Part shown: positions 34,201-42,739 of the stretch, in pieces
Layout of the letters: each line of letters opens with the position of its first letter
Position numbering within the stretch: position 1 is the stretch's first letter
Assembly (NCBI RefSeq): GCF_024494575.1
Contig: NZ_JANHDO010000002.1
Coordinates: forward strand, 531,965 to 595,964
Length of the DNA stretch: 64,000 nt
Direction: 5' to 3'
Origin: Halorubrum salinum
GTDB lineage: Archaea > Halobacteriota > Halobacteria > Halobacteriales > Haloferacaceae
The notes under the pieces: generated by a model
Databases searched by the model: none
Seen by the model: only the letters and a program-made list of their open reading frames with translations
Told to the model about the DNA's origin: nothing
Translations under genes and position numbers: made by a program

Positions 34201-34360
34201 TACTGTTGAGGAGAAGGACCTCTCCCTCTGCTGGGGTCACTTCTCCTTGCGCCGCCGCACTCCCCGCCAACCCACCGACGCCGACGGCGACCATGGACAG
34301 TACCATGATCGCCGAAAACAGCACCGCCTGCGCTCGCTTCCGGCGCGACGCTCCCGTCAT
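31283..34360 (-). CDS. Exported parallel beta-helix surface protein with YPP-rich tail
   Basis: A 1025-aa protein. Seen: a surface-glycoprotein-type signal (SRRKRAQAVLFSAIMVLSMV, cleavage after AAAQ near residue 38); two or more beta-helix blocks (about 55-490 and 500-740) with NNTF/NNNF rungs and a YDSIQAAIDAADE lead-in typical of NosD/pectate-lyase-like folds; a beta-sandwich region (about 790-930); and an unusual C-terminus with three YPP motifs and no membrane helix or PGF-CTERM anchor. Many N-x-T/S sequons. Its 5' two-thirds are noticeably AT-richer than the window. It ends 4 nt before the start codon of the 1306-aa gene, so the two may be one operon. Confidence 0.75.
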   Translation of the reverse strand: MTGASRRKRAQAVLFSAIMVLSMVAVGVGGLAGSAAAQGEVTPAEGEVLLLNSSGTELGESPYDSIQAAIDAADESPDAERIVVGSGNYGEIVTVDVSGLTLEGVDKPVIRAPDDFSGPGGTPNIEVAESATDVTIRGFEVDTRGVGGSVPSGIILNGNGGKAINNTVSYSDEGANGQGFISGSGDGLLIKNNTIDDTVIAYGGDGSVEILNNTFKGPKITEALWSTSSGSLTIRNNNFTDADPGTTTIKLTNQDVTVNGETEANGQFSALADANDGVETVLLQGANFAGVTEEGVINDAVGVADTGYTVYVEQGTYDIEESIILDSENMELVGNDATINVTADGGYSESTTAIQVYADGTTISGFTFENFLPRDGANAISVSGADNNGVQGATITQNTFDATLDESDDQGESASTAVLAYQTTGEVNVTNNNFDVDGPSVYAVYGTSDTDVDATSNWWGSSTGPSSDAVTDNVEVNPWLDAPVGEGGEVAVAATVDGEEFSSIQSAVSTAKDGDTVIIQSGVHSENITVSTPNVTVDGQDSAVIDGRIDIPVDEVTVTNLTVQNGAPSGSSEVEGIFIGNAGGFDDLDGDVTLRNVVVEDVHGHGTGSTVEGVHVKYYDNGDEIDGITFDNLTVRNVTQTAAGADGVKLQAEVDDVSITNSTFSDIEGAWAYGVVSTPSSVEMGVPDDVTLRRNTIENVTATEYDGIGLGIDGKDKNGYADASDVRATQNDFLNNDLDIVNKEPDGGPMFAPLNYFGEDGPNVTGNVVYDPVLTTSEENVAADSPRNISEYGSVLELQSDGSRALAVGFSARPDESVGEIFGEMDISGNAFVYDNEAGEYQDISGDYVPSVGEVVVLTSEGGIDETVTVPIETNVDNEAATPESVSLSNGWNLVATGGTVGFDSSTLDIAGAEVQNDLQLQAQPSQPGLAEGEELPPSEVYTGAFEGTWIFVDDEPNSDAQLATGYAEDQSVEEYVFEVVYPNDPQAEYPPVPIDPRYPPEFAYPPELIYENPDAILAEENTDE

Positions 34361-34918
34361 CGCGCATCACTCCCGTTCCGTCGGGAACGCCGTCGCTGTA
34401 CCCCTGTCTCGTACCGCCGATTTCGTGCTGTCATCGTTTGTCGTGAATCGTCAGCGGCGTGACCGCGATCGGATATCCCCCCGGATGTCCGACGCAGCCG
34501 AACCGTCCGCCGCCGATACATGACAGTCAGTTAGCTACTATAATATGAAACTACCGGAGGTGGGGAATTTCGGAGACTGCGAGCGGACGATCGCGGGTTT
34601 CGGGGCTCGTGCCGCCATCACAGGTGTCAGACACGCTTCGCTGTGTTTACATGTAGTTTCGGTGTGAAATTAATCTGAGCATACATGGTTCCCGGCGGCG
34701 GTCGATCGAGCGTCTGCGGCGGTCCGATCGAGCGCGGTTCGAGGTCCGCCGAACGTGAAAATTCGATGAAAAGTGCGGTAGACGAGCGTATGACACGCCG
34801 TGGCGTGCGATTCCGTCATACCGAACGGCCGTCGGCTCCGAGCGGCCCGCCGTCGACGGAGCGCTCGCGCGCGGTGCTCGCAAAGCGGCGTGGCGACCGC
34901 CTCGCGATCGGACAGAGC
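34361..34918. other. 558-nt intergenic region upstream of the surface-protein genes
   Basis: On the minus strand, TATTATAG (34541-34548) is the best TATA candidate for the beta-helix gene and would give a leader of about 155 nt. Another AT-rich patch near 34650-34685 (GAAATTAATC) could hold a second promoter or terminator. Reading frames across the region are not convincing. No RNA gene or repeat was recognised. Confidence 0.45.
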
Positions 34919-35551
34919 TCAGATCGACCGCCACTCGGTCGGGGCGGGATAGCGGACCCGACACTCCCTCTCGTCGCCCGCGCGACGCGTCTCGATCACT
35001 CGCTCGAAGACGGGAACGAACTGTTCTATCGTCTGCTCGTCGTGTGCGCCCGCGTCGATGCCGACGACGACGGGGTGACCGGCCGCGGTGGCCTTCTGCA
35101 CGACGATGTGGAGGAACCGGAACACGCTGGAGGCGTCGGCGTACGCGAGCAGCGGCGAGACCGTGTCGATTCCGACCGCGACAGACTCCTCGTCGCGTTC
35201 CTCCACGCACTCCGTGAACTTCGTGCCGATGGAGGTGAGGTTGCTCGGGTGTTGTGCGTACTTCGTCTCGTCGCCGTCGTCCGCCGGTGACTCGCCGATA
35301 GCGTTCGTCACGCAGTCGACGACGACGGGGTCGTCCACCTCGCTTTTTGCGGTGTCTCCCGCGGCGGTTCCGGCGGCCGCGGCGGCCATCCGTCGGTGCG
35401 TCGAGCGCGCGGCCCCCGCCGGCTGACGCGTCGAGACCAGAACGGGGCGCTCCGACCGCTCGTGAAGCGTTCGGTGGAGCACCCGCCGCCGCCCCGACAG
35501 TACCGGACCTGCGACGAGCACCGACTCGGCCTCGCCGACGAGCGAATCCAT
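34919..35551 (-). CDS. DUF7504-like RecA/KaiC-type signalling protein
   Basis: A 210-aa protein with the outline of a degenerate RecA-fold ATPase. Seen: VLVAGPVLSGRRRVLH (residues 11-26) in the Walker A position but without the GKT, and SVAVGIDTVSPLLAYADASS (about 120-139) in the Walker B position. Haloarchaea have many such DUF7504-like proteins linked to sensory signalling; the function is unknown. The ATG at 35551 is supported by GTTTAGTTATC near 35574-35584, leaderless. ATP binding is doubtful because of the missing Lys. Confidence 0.65.
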   Translation of the reverse strand: MDSLVGEAESVLVAGPVLSGRRRVLHRTLHERSERPVLVSTRQPAGAARSTHRRMAAAAAGTAAGDTAKSEVDDPVVVDCVTNAIGESPADDGDETKYAQHPSNLTSIGTKFTECVEERDEESVAVGIDTVSPLLAYADASSVFRFLHIVVQKATAAGHPVVVGIDAGAHDEQTIEQFVPVFERVIETRRAGDERECRVRYPAPTEWRSI

Positions 35552-35691
35552 CAACGAAACTGAATTTCACGCGCGATAACTAAACCTTTCCGTGGCGGCC
35601 GACGGTGCCGCGAGTTCGCTCCGGCGGCGGCGTTCGACGCTGCCCGGCCCGTTCAGGTGCGCTTATGTATCCCCCGGTCCGACACGCGGGT

Positions 35692-35838
35692 ATGGACGAT
35701 CACTCCGAGCCCGACCCGGACAAGCGCGTGACCGCCCCTATGCAAGAGTTCGGCAGCCGCGAGGTCGGTATCGGCGCGGCCGTCACCCTCGTCGGACTCC
35801 TGGTCGCGTACGTGCTCCCCTTCCTGTTCACCTTCTGA
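35692..35838 (+). CDS. 48-aa single-span membrane protein (DUF7550-like)
   Basis: A 48-aa protein. Seen: a charged N-terminus (MDDHSEPDPDKRVTAPMQEF) and one C-terminal membrane helix (GIGAAVTLVGLLVAYVLPFL). The TAPMQEF motif is what I associate with a conserved haloarchaeal miniprotein family (DUF7550-like). GCTTATGTA near 35662-35670 is a suitable TATA-like element for a leaderless mRNA. It is divergent from the DUF7504-like gene and convergent with the ABC ATPase gene. Function unknown. Confidence 0.7.
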   Translation: MDDHSEPDPDKRVTAPMQEFGSREVGIGAAVTLVGLLVAYVLPFLFTF

Positions 35839-35957
35839 TCCGGTCACCTTCTGATCCGGGTACACCGCTTTGAACCCGCCGTTTAGGCAGTCGTTAAAAG
35901 TCGTGACCGACGTTTCCGTGCGTCCAGCGAACTCCGCCGCTACAGCGAACTCCGTCG

Positions 35958-37115
35958 CTACCTCGGGTACCACGCCAGCGGGTGGTCGGCCGACAGCTCC
36001 AGCGTGACGGGCTCGTCGAGGTCGAACTCCTCGACGTGGTTGTGCAGGCAGTGGACCGCGTCGCCGGAATCGAGCTCGACGCGGTAGACGAAGGAGGGGC
36101 CGACGTACTGTCTGGAGACGATGACGCCGTCGGCCAACTCGGCGCTTGCCGGGGTCGCTCGGAGGTCGTCCGGGCGGACCAAGACGTCGACCGGCGCGCC
36201 GTCGTAGACCGTGTCGTACCCCTCCAAGGTGACGGCGTCGAACCGACCGATCTCCGTCTCGACGTTCCCGTCGTGGAGGCGGCCCTCCAGGAACGACGCG
36301 CGGCCGAGGAAGGAGGCGACGAACTTCGACTCGGGCCGCTCGAACACCTCCTCGGGGCGACCGACCTGCTCGATCTGCCCGTCGTTCATCACGGCGACGC
36401 GGTCGGAGATGGACAGCGCCTCCTCCTGGTCGTGGGTGACCGAGACGGCGGTGACGCCGGCCTCCTTCAGGATGCGGCGCACCTCCTCGCGCATCTCCAC
36501 GCGCAGGCGCACGTCGAGGTTCGAGAACGGCTCGTCCAAGAGGAGGACCTCGGGTTCGGGCGCGAGCGAGCGAGCGAGCGCGACGCGCTGTTTCTGTCCG
36601 CCCGAGAGCTGGTCCGGCGTCTTCTCCCCGTGGTCGGTCATCTCGACGAGTTCGAGCAGCTCGTCGACGCGCGCTTCGGTCTCCGTCGCGTCCGCGTCCT
36701 CCAGCCCGAACGCGATGTTCTCTCGGACGGTGAGGTGCGGGAACAGCGCGAAGTTCTGGAAGACGATACCGACGTCGCGCGCCTCGGGCGGCACGAGCGC
36801 GCCGTCGCCGGCGACGGTCTCGCCGCCGAGGACGACGCGGCCGTCGGTCGGCTCTTCCAGTCCCGCGACCGTGCGAAGCGTCGTCGTCTTCCCGCAGCCG
36901 GAGGGGCCGAGGAAGGTGAGCAGTTCGCCGGGGCGGACGTCGAGCGAGACGCCGTCGACGGCGGTCTCCGGGCCGAACTCCTTCCGAACGTTCGACAGCG
37001 ACAGCACCGGGTCGGACGACTCCGCGGTCGCCGGCCGCGTCGCGTCGGGCGATCCGCTCGCCTCCTCGCGTTCCCCGTCCGACTGCGTCGTTCCGACTGA
37101 TTGCGTTTGAGCCAT
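35958..37115 (-). CDS. ABC transporter ATPase, Fe3+/spermidine-type (FbpC/PotA-like), orphan
   Basis: A 385-aa ATPase of the CysA/PotA/FbpC class. Seen: Walker A GPSGCGKTT (70-78), FQNFALFPHLTVREN, the signature LSGGQKQRVALARSLA (near 170-185), Walker B LLLDEPFSNLD, the switch His in VTHDQEEAL, and a C-terminal TOBE-like regulatory domain. No permease or binding protein is adjacent, so it may serve permeases elsewhere. The ATG at 37115 follows a palindrome of the DtxR/Idr type (37166-37183), which suggests a ferric-iron importer. A GTG five codons upstream is an alternative start. Confidence 0.85.
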   Translation of the reverse strand: MAQTQSVGTTQSDGEREEASGSPDATRPATAESSDPVLSLSNVRKEFGPETAVDGVSLDVRPGELLTFLGPSGCGKTTTLRTVAGLEEPTDGRVVLGGETVAGDGALVPPEARDVGIVFQNFALFPHLTVRENIAFGLEDADATETEARVDELLELVEMTDHGEKTPDQLSGGQKQRVALARSLAPEPEVLLLDEPFSNLDVRLRVEMREEVRRILKEAGVTAVSVTHDQEEALSISDRVAVMNDGQIEQVGRPEEVFERPESKFVASFLGRASFLEGRLHDGNVETEIGRFDAVTLEGYDTVYDGAPVDVLVRPDDLRATPASAELADGVIVSRQYVGPSFVYRVELDSGDAVHCLHNHVEEFDLDEPVTLELSADHPLAWYPR

Positions 37116-37165
37116 CGGTGTGGCGGGCACCGGAGCGACCGGTGTCCCGTGAGTGCCGCTACCTA

Positions 37166-37183
37166 TTTTAGGAATCCCTAAAA
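37166..37183 (-). promoter_or_regulatory. DtxR/Idr-like iron operator overlapping the ABC ATPase promoter
   Basis: A perfect inverted repeat TTTTAGG-AATC-CCTAAAA, containing the TTAGG-n4-CCTAA core of DtxR-family metal-repressor sites. It ends 51 nt upstream of the ATPase start and overlaps the TATA-like CTAAAATAGG (37163-37172), so a bound repressor would block TBP. The spacing fits a leader of about 25 nt. Confidence 0.6.
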
Positions 37184-37304
37184 ACGTATCGCTCGGTCTC
37201 TCTCGTCGAAAACGCGCCGCGGGACGGCCCGCCGCGGCCGGCGGACGATCGCGCCCCGGCGACGCGCCGCCGGGGTCCGTGATTCGCCGCGACCGGAGCC
37301 CGGG

Positions 37305-39575
37305 TCAGGCGAGTTCGCGGTCGATGACGCCGCGGTGGTCGCGGATCGCGTCGGCGCCGAGCGCGACGGACTCCTCGCCGACGCCGAGCGACAGCGTCCC
37401 GTCCGTCGTCACGTCGCCGAGGCGGAGCACCGGCGTCTCGCCCGCGAGGTCGGCGACCGCGTCGGGGTCCGTGGTCTGGACGACGAGCCGTCCGGGCGTC
37501 TCCTCGAAGGCCGCGACGCGGTCCGGAAGGCGCACGTCCGCGCCGGCGTCGTCGGTCACCATCTCGGCGAGCGCGACCGCGAGGCCGCCGTCGCTCACGT
37601 CGTGGGCCGCGAGCGTCGACTCGTGTCGCGCGACCGCCGCGAGCGACGCGACGAGGTCGCCGAGCCCCTCGCCGTCACCGAGTTCGCCGTCGGCGTCACC
37701 CGACCCGTCCGGCAGCGACGGGAACCGGTCCGAGCCGCCGACCTGCGCGAGGTACTCCGACCCGCCGAGCGCCTCCCCGCCCGCGCCGACGAGGAGCAGT
37801 TCGGAGTCGGCCGCGCGGTCCGCGTCGAGCGCCGCGGGCGGCGCGTCGTACCCCCGCTTCGTGCCGATCAGCGCGAGCGTCGGCGTCGGCGGGATCGGCC
37901 CCTCGACGCTGTCGTTGTACAGCGAGACGTTCCCGCCGACGACCGGGGTACCGAGGTCGGCGCAGGCGTCGGCGAGCCCGTCGACGATCCCCTCGAACCC
38001 GCCGTACACGTCCGGCTTCTCCGGGTTGCCGCCGTTGAGACAGTCGACGGCGGCGAGCGGGACCGCGCCCTTCGCGGCGAGGTTCGTCGCGTTCTCGAGG
38101 GCGACCGCGCGGGCCCCCTCGTACGGCGCGGTCGCGGTCCAGTTCGGGTTCGCGCCCGACGAGAGCGCGAGGCCGACGCCCGCGGAGTCGTCTTCGCCGT
38201 CTCCCGCCGTCTCGCGGATCGCCATGATCGCGGCGTCGTCGCCGGGTTTCAGCGCCGTTCGCGTCCCGACCTCGTGGTCGTACTGGCGGTACACCCAGCG
38301 CTTGCTGGCGGTCGAGGGCGCGGCGAGCACCGACTCGACCGCCTCGTCGAGCGCGGGGGCCGGGTCGGGGAGGTCCCGGTCGGGCCGGGCGGGAGCCTCG
38401 CTCGGGAGGTCGTTCATCGGCGCGCCGTCGGCGAGGTACTCGGCGTCGACGTCGACGACGACCTCGCTCTCGGAATCGTCCGCGTCGCTCCCGTCGCCCG
38501 CGAACTCGCAGACGTAGTTCCCGTCCGTCACCTCGCCGATGACCGAACAGCCGAGGTCGAACCGCTCCGCGAGGTCCTCGACGCGCTCGACGTCGTCGGG
38601 GGCGACCTCGTAGCACATCCGCTCCTGGCTCTCGGCCAGCAGGATCTCCATCGGGTTCATGTTCGGCTCGCGCTGGTGGACCCGGTCGAGGTCGATCCGG
38701 GCGCCGAGCCCGCCCTTCGCGACCAGTTCGGAGGACGCGCCGCCGAGGCCGGCCGCGCCGAGGTCGCGCGCGGAGACGATCAGATCCTCGTCGACGAGGG
38801 CCTCGTTGCACTCGATGAGCCGCTTTTCCGCGTAGGGGTCGCCGACCTGCACCGCGGGGCGGTCCTCCGTCTCGGCGTCCTCCGCGAGGTCCTCGCTCGC
38901 GAACGACGCGCCGCCGAGGCCGTCGCGGCCGGTGCCGTTGCCGACCAAGACGAGCTTGTTCCCCGGCTCCTGGGCCGTGGCCGTGACGAGCCGCTCGTCG
39001 TTCGTGAGGCCGACGCAGGCGACGTTGACGAGGGGGTTCCCCTCGTAGCCGCCGTGGAAGGCGACGCTGCCGCCCACGGTGGGCACGCCGATGCAGTTGC
39101 CGTAGTGGGAGATCCCCTCGACGACGCCCTCGAAGAGGTACCGGGAGCGCTCGCGGTCGAAGCCGCCGAAGTACAGCGAGTCGAGCAGGGCGATCGGGTA
39201 CGCGCCCATCGACATGGTGTCGCGGACGATGCCGCCGACGCCCGTGGCCGCCCCGTCGAACGGGTCGACGAAGGAGGGGTGGTTGTGGCTCTCGACGCCG
39301 AAGGTGACGTACTGGTCGCCGTAGTCGTCGGCGTCGCGCTCGGGCGCGGGGGTGTCCGCGGCGTCCGGTTCGGGAAGGGCGAGGACGGCCGCGTCGTCGC
39401 CGGGGCCGACGACGACCTGGTCGCCCTCGCTGTCGAACGCCGACAGGAGCGGCCGCGAGGAGCGGTACGCGCAGTGTTCGCTCCAGAGGTTCTCGAACAG
39501 CGCGGCCTCGGCCGCCGTCGGCTCCCGGCCCAGCTCCGCGACGACGAGCTCGTGGTCCGGATCGGACAGACTCAT
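37305..39575 (-). CDS. purL: Phosphoribosylformylglycinamidine synthase subunit PurL
   Basis: A 756-aa synthetase subunit. With PurQ and PurS it converts FGAR, ATP and glutamine-derived ammonia into FGAM in purine synthesis. Seen: [16 protein letters not shown] (about 29-44) with the catalytic His, [17 protein letters not shown] (about 87-103), [14 protein letters not shown], and repeated AIRS-type ATP-binding halves with GHGxS-like loops; the length fits the small-PurL type that needs PurQ/PurS. GCATTAGAAC near 39600-39609 fits a leaderless promoter. purQ and purS are not in the window. Confidence 0.95.
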   Translation of the reverse strand: MSLSDPDHELVVAELGREPTAAEAALFENLWSEHCAYRSSRPLLSAFDSEGDQVVVGPGDDAAVLALPEPDAADTPAPERDADDYGDQYVTFGVESHNHPSFVDPFDGAATGVGGIVRDTMSMGAYPIALLDSLYFGGFDRERSRYLFEGVVEGISHYGNCIGVPTVGGSVAFHGGYEGNPLVNVACVGLTNDERLVTATAQEPGNKLVLVGNGTGRDGLGGASFASEDLAEDAETEDRPAVQVGDPYAEKRLIECNEALVDEDLIVSARDLGAAGLGGASSELVAKGGLGARIDLDRVHQREPNMNPMEILLAESQERMCYEVAPDDVERVEDLAERFDLGCSVIGEVTDGNYVCEFAGDGSDADDSESEVVVDVDAEYLADGAPMNDLPSEAPARPDRDLPDPAPALDEAVESVLAAPSTASKRWVYRQYDHEVGTRTALKPGDDAAIMAIRETAGDGEDDSAGVGLALSSGANPNWTATAPYEGARAVALENATNLAAKGAVPLAAVDCLNGGNPEKPDVYGGFEGIVDGLADACADLGTPVVGGNVSLYNDSVEGPIPPTPTLALIGTKRGYDAPPAALDADRAADSELLLVGAGGEALGGSEYLAQVGGSDRFPSLPDGSGDADGELGDGEGLGDLVASLAAVARHESTLAAHDVSDGGLAVALAEMVTDDAGADVRLPDRVAAFEETPGRLVVQTTDPDAVADLAGETPVLRLGDVTTDGTLSLGVGEESVALGADAIRDHRGVIDRELA

Positions 39576-39787
39576 TCACTTACGTGGTTATCGAGCCCGT
39601 TCTAATGCTTTTCTATGCGCACGTTCGTGGGGTCTCCGGCGTGTTCGGCGAGAAACGGATCGCGGCGAGGAGCGACGCGTCCGCGAGAGAGGTCGTACGA
39701 ATCGCGGTGGAGGGACCGTTAGAGAGAGCCCGCTGCGGCGGTGTCGCCGACCGACTCGTCCGTCGAGCGAGACTGTCGCTCGGCGAG

Positions 39788-40165
39788 TCACGCGACGAAG
39801 ACGGCGACGGCGTACACCGCGAGGGCGACGGGGACCGCGACGGCGACCGCCTTCAGGTTCAGCCGCACCGCCTTCTCGCGGTCGGCCGCCAGCGCCGCCT
39901 CGTCGGCCACCTCGCTCGTCCCGTCGCCGACGTCGAAGACGCCGATGCCGGCGAAGCCGATACAGAACCGCTCGCGGTACTGGATGACCCCGATCGCCGC
40001 CCCGTACAGCGGAAACACGGACGCGAGAAGCACCAGTCGCGGCCACGACAGCGCGAACGTCGCGCCGACGAGGGCGACGGCGGCGACGAGCGACCCGACC
40101 CCGAGCAGGAGCCGCCGCCGCTGTTGTGCCGGTCCGATGTTACAGACGCCGGGCTGGTAGTTCAT
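39788..40165 (-). CDS. Conserved 125-aa membrane protein
   Basis: A small protein with three predicted membrane helices (about residues 20-40, 45-65 and 103-123). Its N-terminus, MNYQPGVCNIGPAQQRRR, is distinctive and I recall it in other haloarchaeal membrane proteins of unknown function. The Cys in the cytosolic N-terminus is the only one. An acidic loop (about 75-95) separates TM2 and TM3. The ATG at 40165 was chosen because the much longer frame upstream is the kinase gene in antisense. Nothing in the neighbourhood fixes a function. Confidence 0.6.
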   Translation of the reverse strand: MNYQPGVCNIGPAQQRRRLLLGVGSLVAAVALVGATFALSWPRLVLLASVFPLYGAAIGVIQYRERFCIGFAGIGVFDVGDGTSEVADEAALAADREKAVRLNLKAVAVAVPVALAVYAVAVFVA

Positions 40166-40384
40166 ACCGATCTGATAGGGCTCCGCGAACAAAAACGCGT
40201 CCGGATCCGACGCACGCGGAGTGCGGTCGCCGCCGTCTCGACCGATCGCTGACCCTTTTGTACTCGCCCGTCGAGGCTCCGGCATGCACACCGCAACGAC
40301 GACGGCGACCGCGCTGAGGAGCGGTGCCGTGACGACCGCGCCGACCCGGCGCGCTCGGCCGACCCCACAGGCCGGGTGGTCGGC

Positions 40385-41341
40385 GTGACCGATCTGGTGG
40401 CGTTCGGCGAGACGATGCTCCGCCTGTCGCCGCCGCGCGGCGAGCGGCTGGAGACGACCGAGACGTTCGACGTGCAGGCCGGCGGTGCCGAGAGCAACGT
40501 CGCCGTCGGTGCGGCGCGGCTCGGTGCCGACGCGGTCTGGCTCTCGAAGCTCCCGGACTCGCCGCTCGGTCGCCGCGTCGTCTCGGAGCTGCGGAGCCAC
40601 GGCGTCCGCACCGGCGTCGCGTGGGCCGACCCCGCCGCGAGCCGCGTCGGAACGTACTACCTCGAACACGGCGGCGAGCCCCGCGGGACGAACGTGGTCT
40701 ACGACCGCGCCGACGCCGCGATCACCACCGTCGAGCCCGAAGAGCTGCCGACCGGCGCGCTGGAGGCGGCCTCGCGGTTCCACACGACGGGGATCACGCC
40801 GGCGCTCTCCGAGCGCGCCGCCGCGACGACGGCCGCCCTGCTCCGCGCCGCGGGCGACGCCGGCGCGACTCGGTCGTTCGACCTGAACTACCGGGCGAAG
40901 CTCTGGGACCCGGAGACCGCCCGCGCCGCCTACGAGGACCTGTTCGACCACGTGGACACGCTGTTCGTCCCCCGCCGCGACGCCCGCCGCGTGCTGGACC
41001 GCGAGGGCGACGCGGTCACCATCGCCAACGGGCTCGCCGCCGACTTCGGCTTCGAGACGGTGGTCGTCACCCGCGGCGCGGAGGGCGCGGTCGCGCTGCG
41101 CGACGGCGCGGTACACGAACAGGGCGTCTTCGACGCCGACACCTTCGACGCGATCGGCACCGGCGACGCGTTCGTCGCCGGGTACCTCGCGAAACGTATC
41201 GCCGGCGGAGGCGTCGCCGACGCGCTGGAGTGGGCCGCCGCGGCCGCCGCGTTGAAGCGCACGATCGGCGGTGACATGGCCGTGATCTCGCCCGACGAGG
41301 TTACTGACGTCGTCGACGGGGCGACCGGTATCGACCGGTAG
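40385..41341 (+). CDS. kdgK: 2-keto-3-deoxygluconate kinase (PfkB family)
   Basis: A 318-aa PfkB/ribokinase-fold sugar kinase. Seen: the start [17 protein letters not shown] (about 4-20), the [20 protein letters not shown] block (about 34-53), a substrate-region [10 protein letters not shown] (about 163-172), and the PfkB signature [13 protein letters not shown] (about 254-266) with catalytic Asp. The pattern matches haloarchaeal KDG kinases, which phosphorylate KDG in the semi-phosphorylative Entner-Doudoroff pathway. The GTG at 40385 gives the family-consistent N-terminus. Other 2-keto-sugar acids are possible substrates. Confidence 0.85.
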   Translation: MTDLVAFGETMLRLSPPRGERLETTETFDVQAGGAESNVAVGAARLGADAVWLSKLPDSPLGRRVVSELRSHGVRTGVAWADPAASRVGTYYLEHGGEPRGTNVVYDRADAAITTVEPEELPTGALEAASRFHTTGITPALSERAAATTAALLRAAGDAGATRSFDLNYRAKLWDPETARAAYEDLFDHVDTLFVPRRDARRVLDREGDAVTIANGLAADFGFETVVVTRGAEGAVALRDGAVHEQGVFDADTFDAIGTGDAFVAGYLAKRIAGGGVADALEWAAAAAALKRTIGGDMAVISPDEVTDVVDGATGIDR

Positions 41342-41365
41342 AGCGAGTCCGGCAGCCGCGACGGC

Positions 41366-42247
41366 CTACTCGTCGAGAACAGTTGACCCGCGGCCGATCC
41401 GCGTCTGATAGGCGCGGGCGTCGATGCCGGCGTCCGCGAAGGCGTCGAGCATCGCGGCGGCGACGCCGCGGCGGTCCCCGTCGCGACAGACCGCGAGGAT
41501 CGCGGGACCGGCACCGCTCACCGTGACGCCCGCGGCCCCGGCGTCGAAGGCGGCGGCCCGCACGTCGTCGTAGCCCGTGATCAGGCGAGCGCGCTCGGGC
41601 GTGACCACCGGGTCGCTCATTCCTGCGCCGACGAGCTCGGGGTCGGACCGACACATCCCCACGGCGAGCGTGGCCGCGTTGCCCACGGTTTCGACGAGGT
41701 CGTCCATCGAGGCGGTCTCGGGGACGACCCGGCGCGCGTCCCGCGTCGAGACCGCGACGTCGGGGAGACAGACGACGAGCGGGACCGCGGCGTCGACCGC
41801 GTGGGTCGCCTCTCGCGTCGTCACCGTGAACCCGCCGAGGATCGAGGGCGCGACATTGTCCGAGTGCGCGACGCCGGAGACGACCGCCTCGCCCTCCGCG
41901 GCGATCGGCACGAGGTCGGACCGGGAGAGCCCGCGGTCGTACAGCCGGTTGAGCGCGACGGCCGCGCCGGCGGCGCTGGCGGCCGAGGAGCCGAGCCCGG
42001 ACGCCGGCCGGACGCCCTTGTCGATGTGGATGCGCGCGGGGGCGTCGAGCGCCTCGACGACCGCGCCGACGGTGTTCTTCTCGGGGTCTTCCGGGATGTA
42101 CTGCGCGCCGACGCCGGTGACCTCTATCGTCGTCTCTGCCGCCTTCTCGACGGTGACGACGTCGGCCGGTCGCGTGAGCGCCGCCCCGAACACGTCGAAC
42201 CCGCTGCCGAGGTTCGCGCTCGTGGCGGGTGCTCGTACCGTGACCAT
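41366..42247 (-). CDS. thrB: Homoserine kinase
   Basis: A 293-aa GHMP kinase that phosphorylates homoserine on the way to threonine. Seen: the N-terminal RAPATSANLGSGFDVFG (about 5-21), the ATP-binding GLGSSAASAAGAAVALN (about 84-100), a metal-site EGEAVVSGVAHSDNVAPS, and the C-terminal GAAGVTVSGAGPAILAV (about 237-253). All GHMP motifs are intact. It fits with homoserine dehydrogenase at the right end of the window, although 20 kb apart. It is convergent with the KDG kinase gene. Confidence 0.95.
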   Translation of the reverse strand: MVTVRAPATSANLGSGFDVFGAALTRPADVVTVEKAAETTIEVTGVGAQYIPEDPEKNTVGAVVEALDAPARIHIDKGVRPASGLGSSAASAAGAAVALNRLYDRGLSRSDLVPIAAEGEAVVSGVAHSDNVAPSILGGFTVTTREATHAVDAAVPLVVCLPDVAVSTRDARRVVPETASMDDLVETVGNAATLAVGMCRSDPELVGAGMSDPVVTPERARLITGYDDVRAAAFDAGAAGVTVSGAGPAILAVCRDGDRRGVAAAMLDAFADAGIDARAYQTRIGRGSTVLDE

Positions 42248-42357
42248 GGCGACCAGTTTCGCTCGGGGTGCAAAAAGGAGCGGGATCGACCGGCGGCGGA
42301 CACTGCTGAGCGACCGAGGAGCCGCGGCCGCTCAGCGCGTCGGTCGGCGACGCCCGG

Positions 42358-42609
42358 TCAGCGACCGCTCATCGTCCACAACAGCGCGCCGACGAGGATC
42401 AGCGGGATGCCGGCGAGGATGTACACCTTCGGCATCGTCGTGAACGGCGAGATCATGAAGATCAGCCCGAACCCGGCGAAGACCGACGCGAACACCTTCT
42501 GCGACTTCAGCGGCACGGCTCCCAGAAGCGAGACGATGAACCCGAGCAGTATGACGTGCCCGAGGTGGTAGTCGAGCAGGAACGTGTCGATGGCCAGCGG
42601 CGAGAGCAT
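42358..42609 (-). CDS. Small 83-aa membrane protein
   Basis: An 83-aa hydrophobic protein with two or three membrane helices (about 13-33, 37-54 and 60-80), joined by a short basic loop KSQKVF. It is compact, starts MLSPLAIDTFLLDYHLGH, and looks like a conserved haloarchaeal family but I cannot name it. CTTTAATGC near 42637-42646 is a possible TATA element. It lies between thrB, on the same strand, and the divergent DUF389 gene. Confidence 0.6.
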   Translation of the reverse strand: MLSPLAIDTFLLDYHLGHVILLGFIVSLLGAVPLKSQKVFASVFAGFGLIFMISPFTTMPKVYILAGIPLILVGALLWTMSGR

Positions 42610-42739
42610 TCTTGTCCGAAGGTGTGTGGGATTCGCGCATTAAAGTTCCGTTTCGCGCGGGGTGCCCTGGAACGGTACCCCCCGATCCGCTCCGGTGATC
42701 ACCGCCCGTTTATAAGGTCCGCGGGAGAGAGCACAGACC

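Noticed and set aside
34685..35290. Plus-strand 201-codon frame opposite the DUF7504-like gene
   Set aside because: The minus-strand protein has a recognisable fold and leaderless promoter; the plus frame is Arg-rich and featureless.
37335..39605. A 756-codon plus-strand open frame fully antisense to purL
   Set aside because: It has the same extent as purL, Arg/Val/Asp-rich low-information sequence and no domain; it is the expected GC-rich codon shadow of a real gene.
39788..41116. A 442-codon minus-strand frame including the small membrane protein
   Set aside because: The extension is antisense to the KDG kinase gene; the conserved protein begins at 40165.
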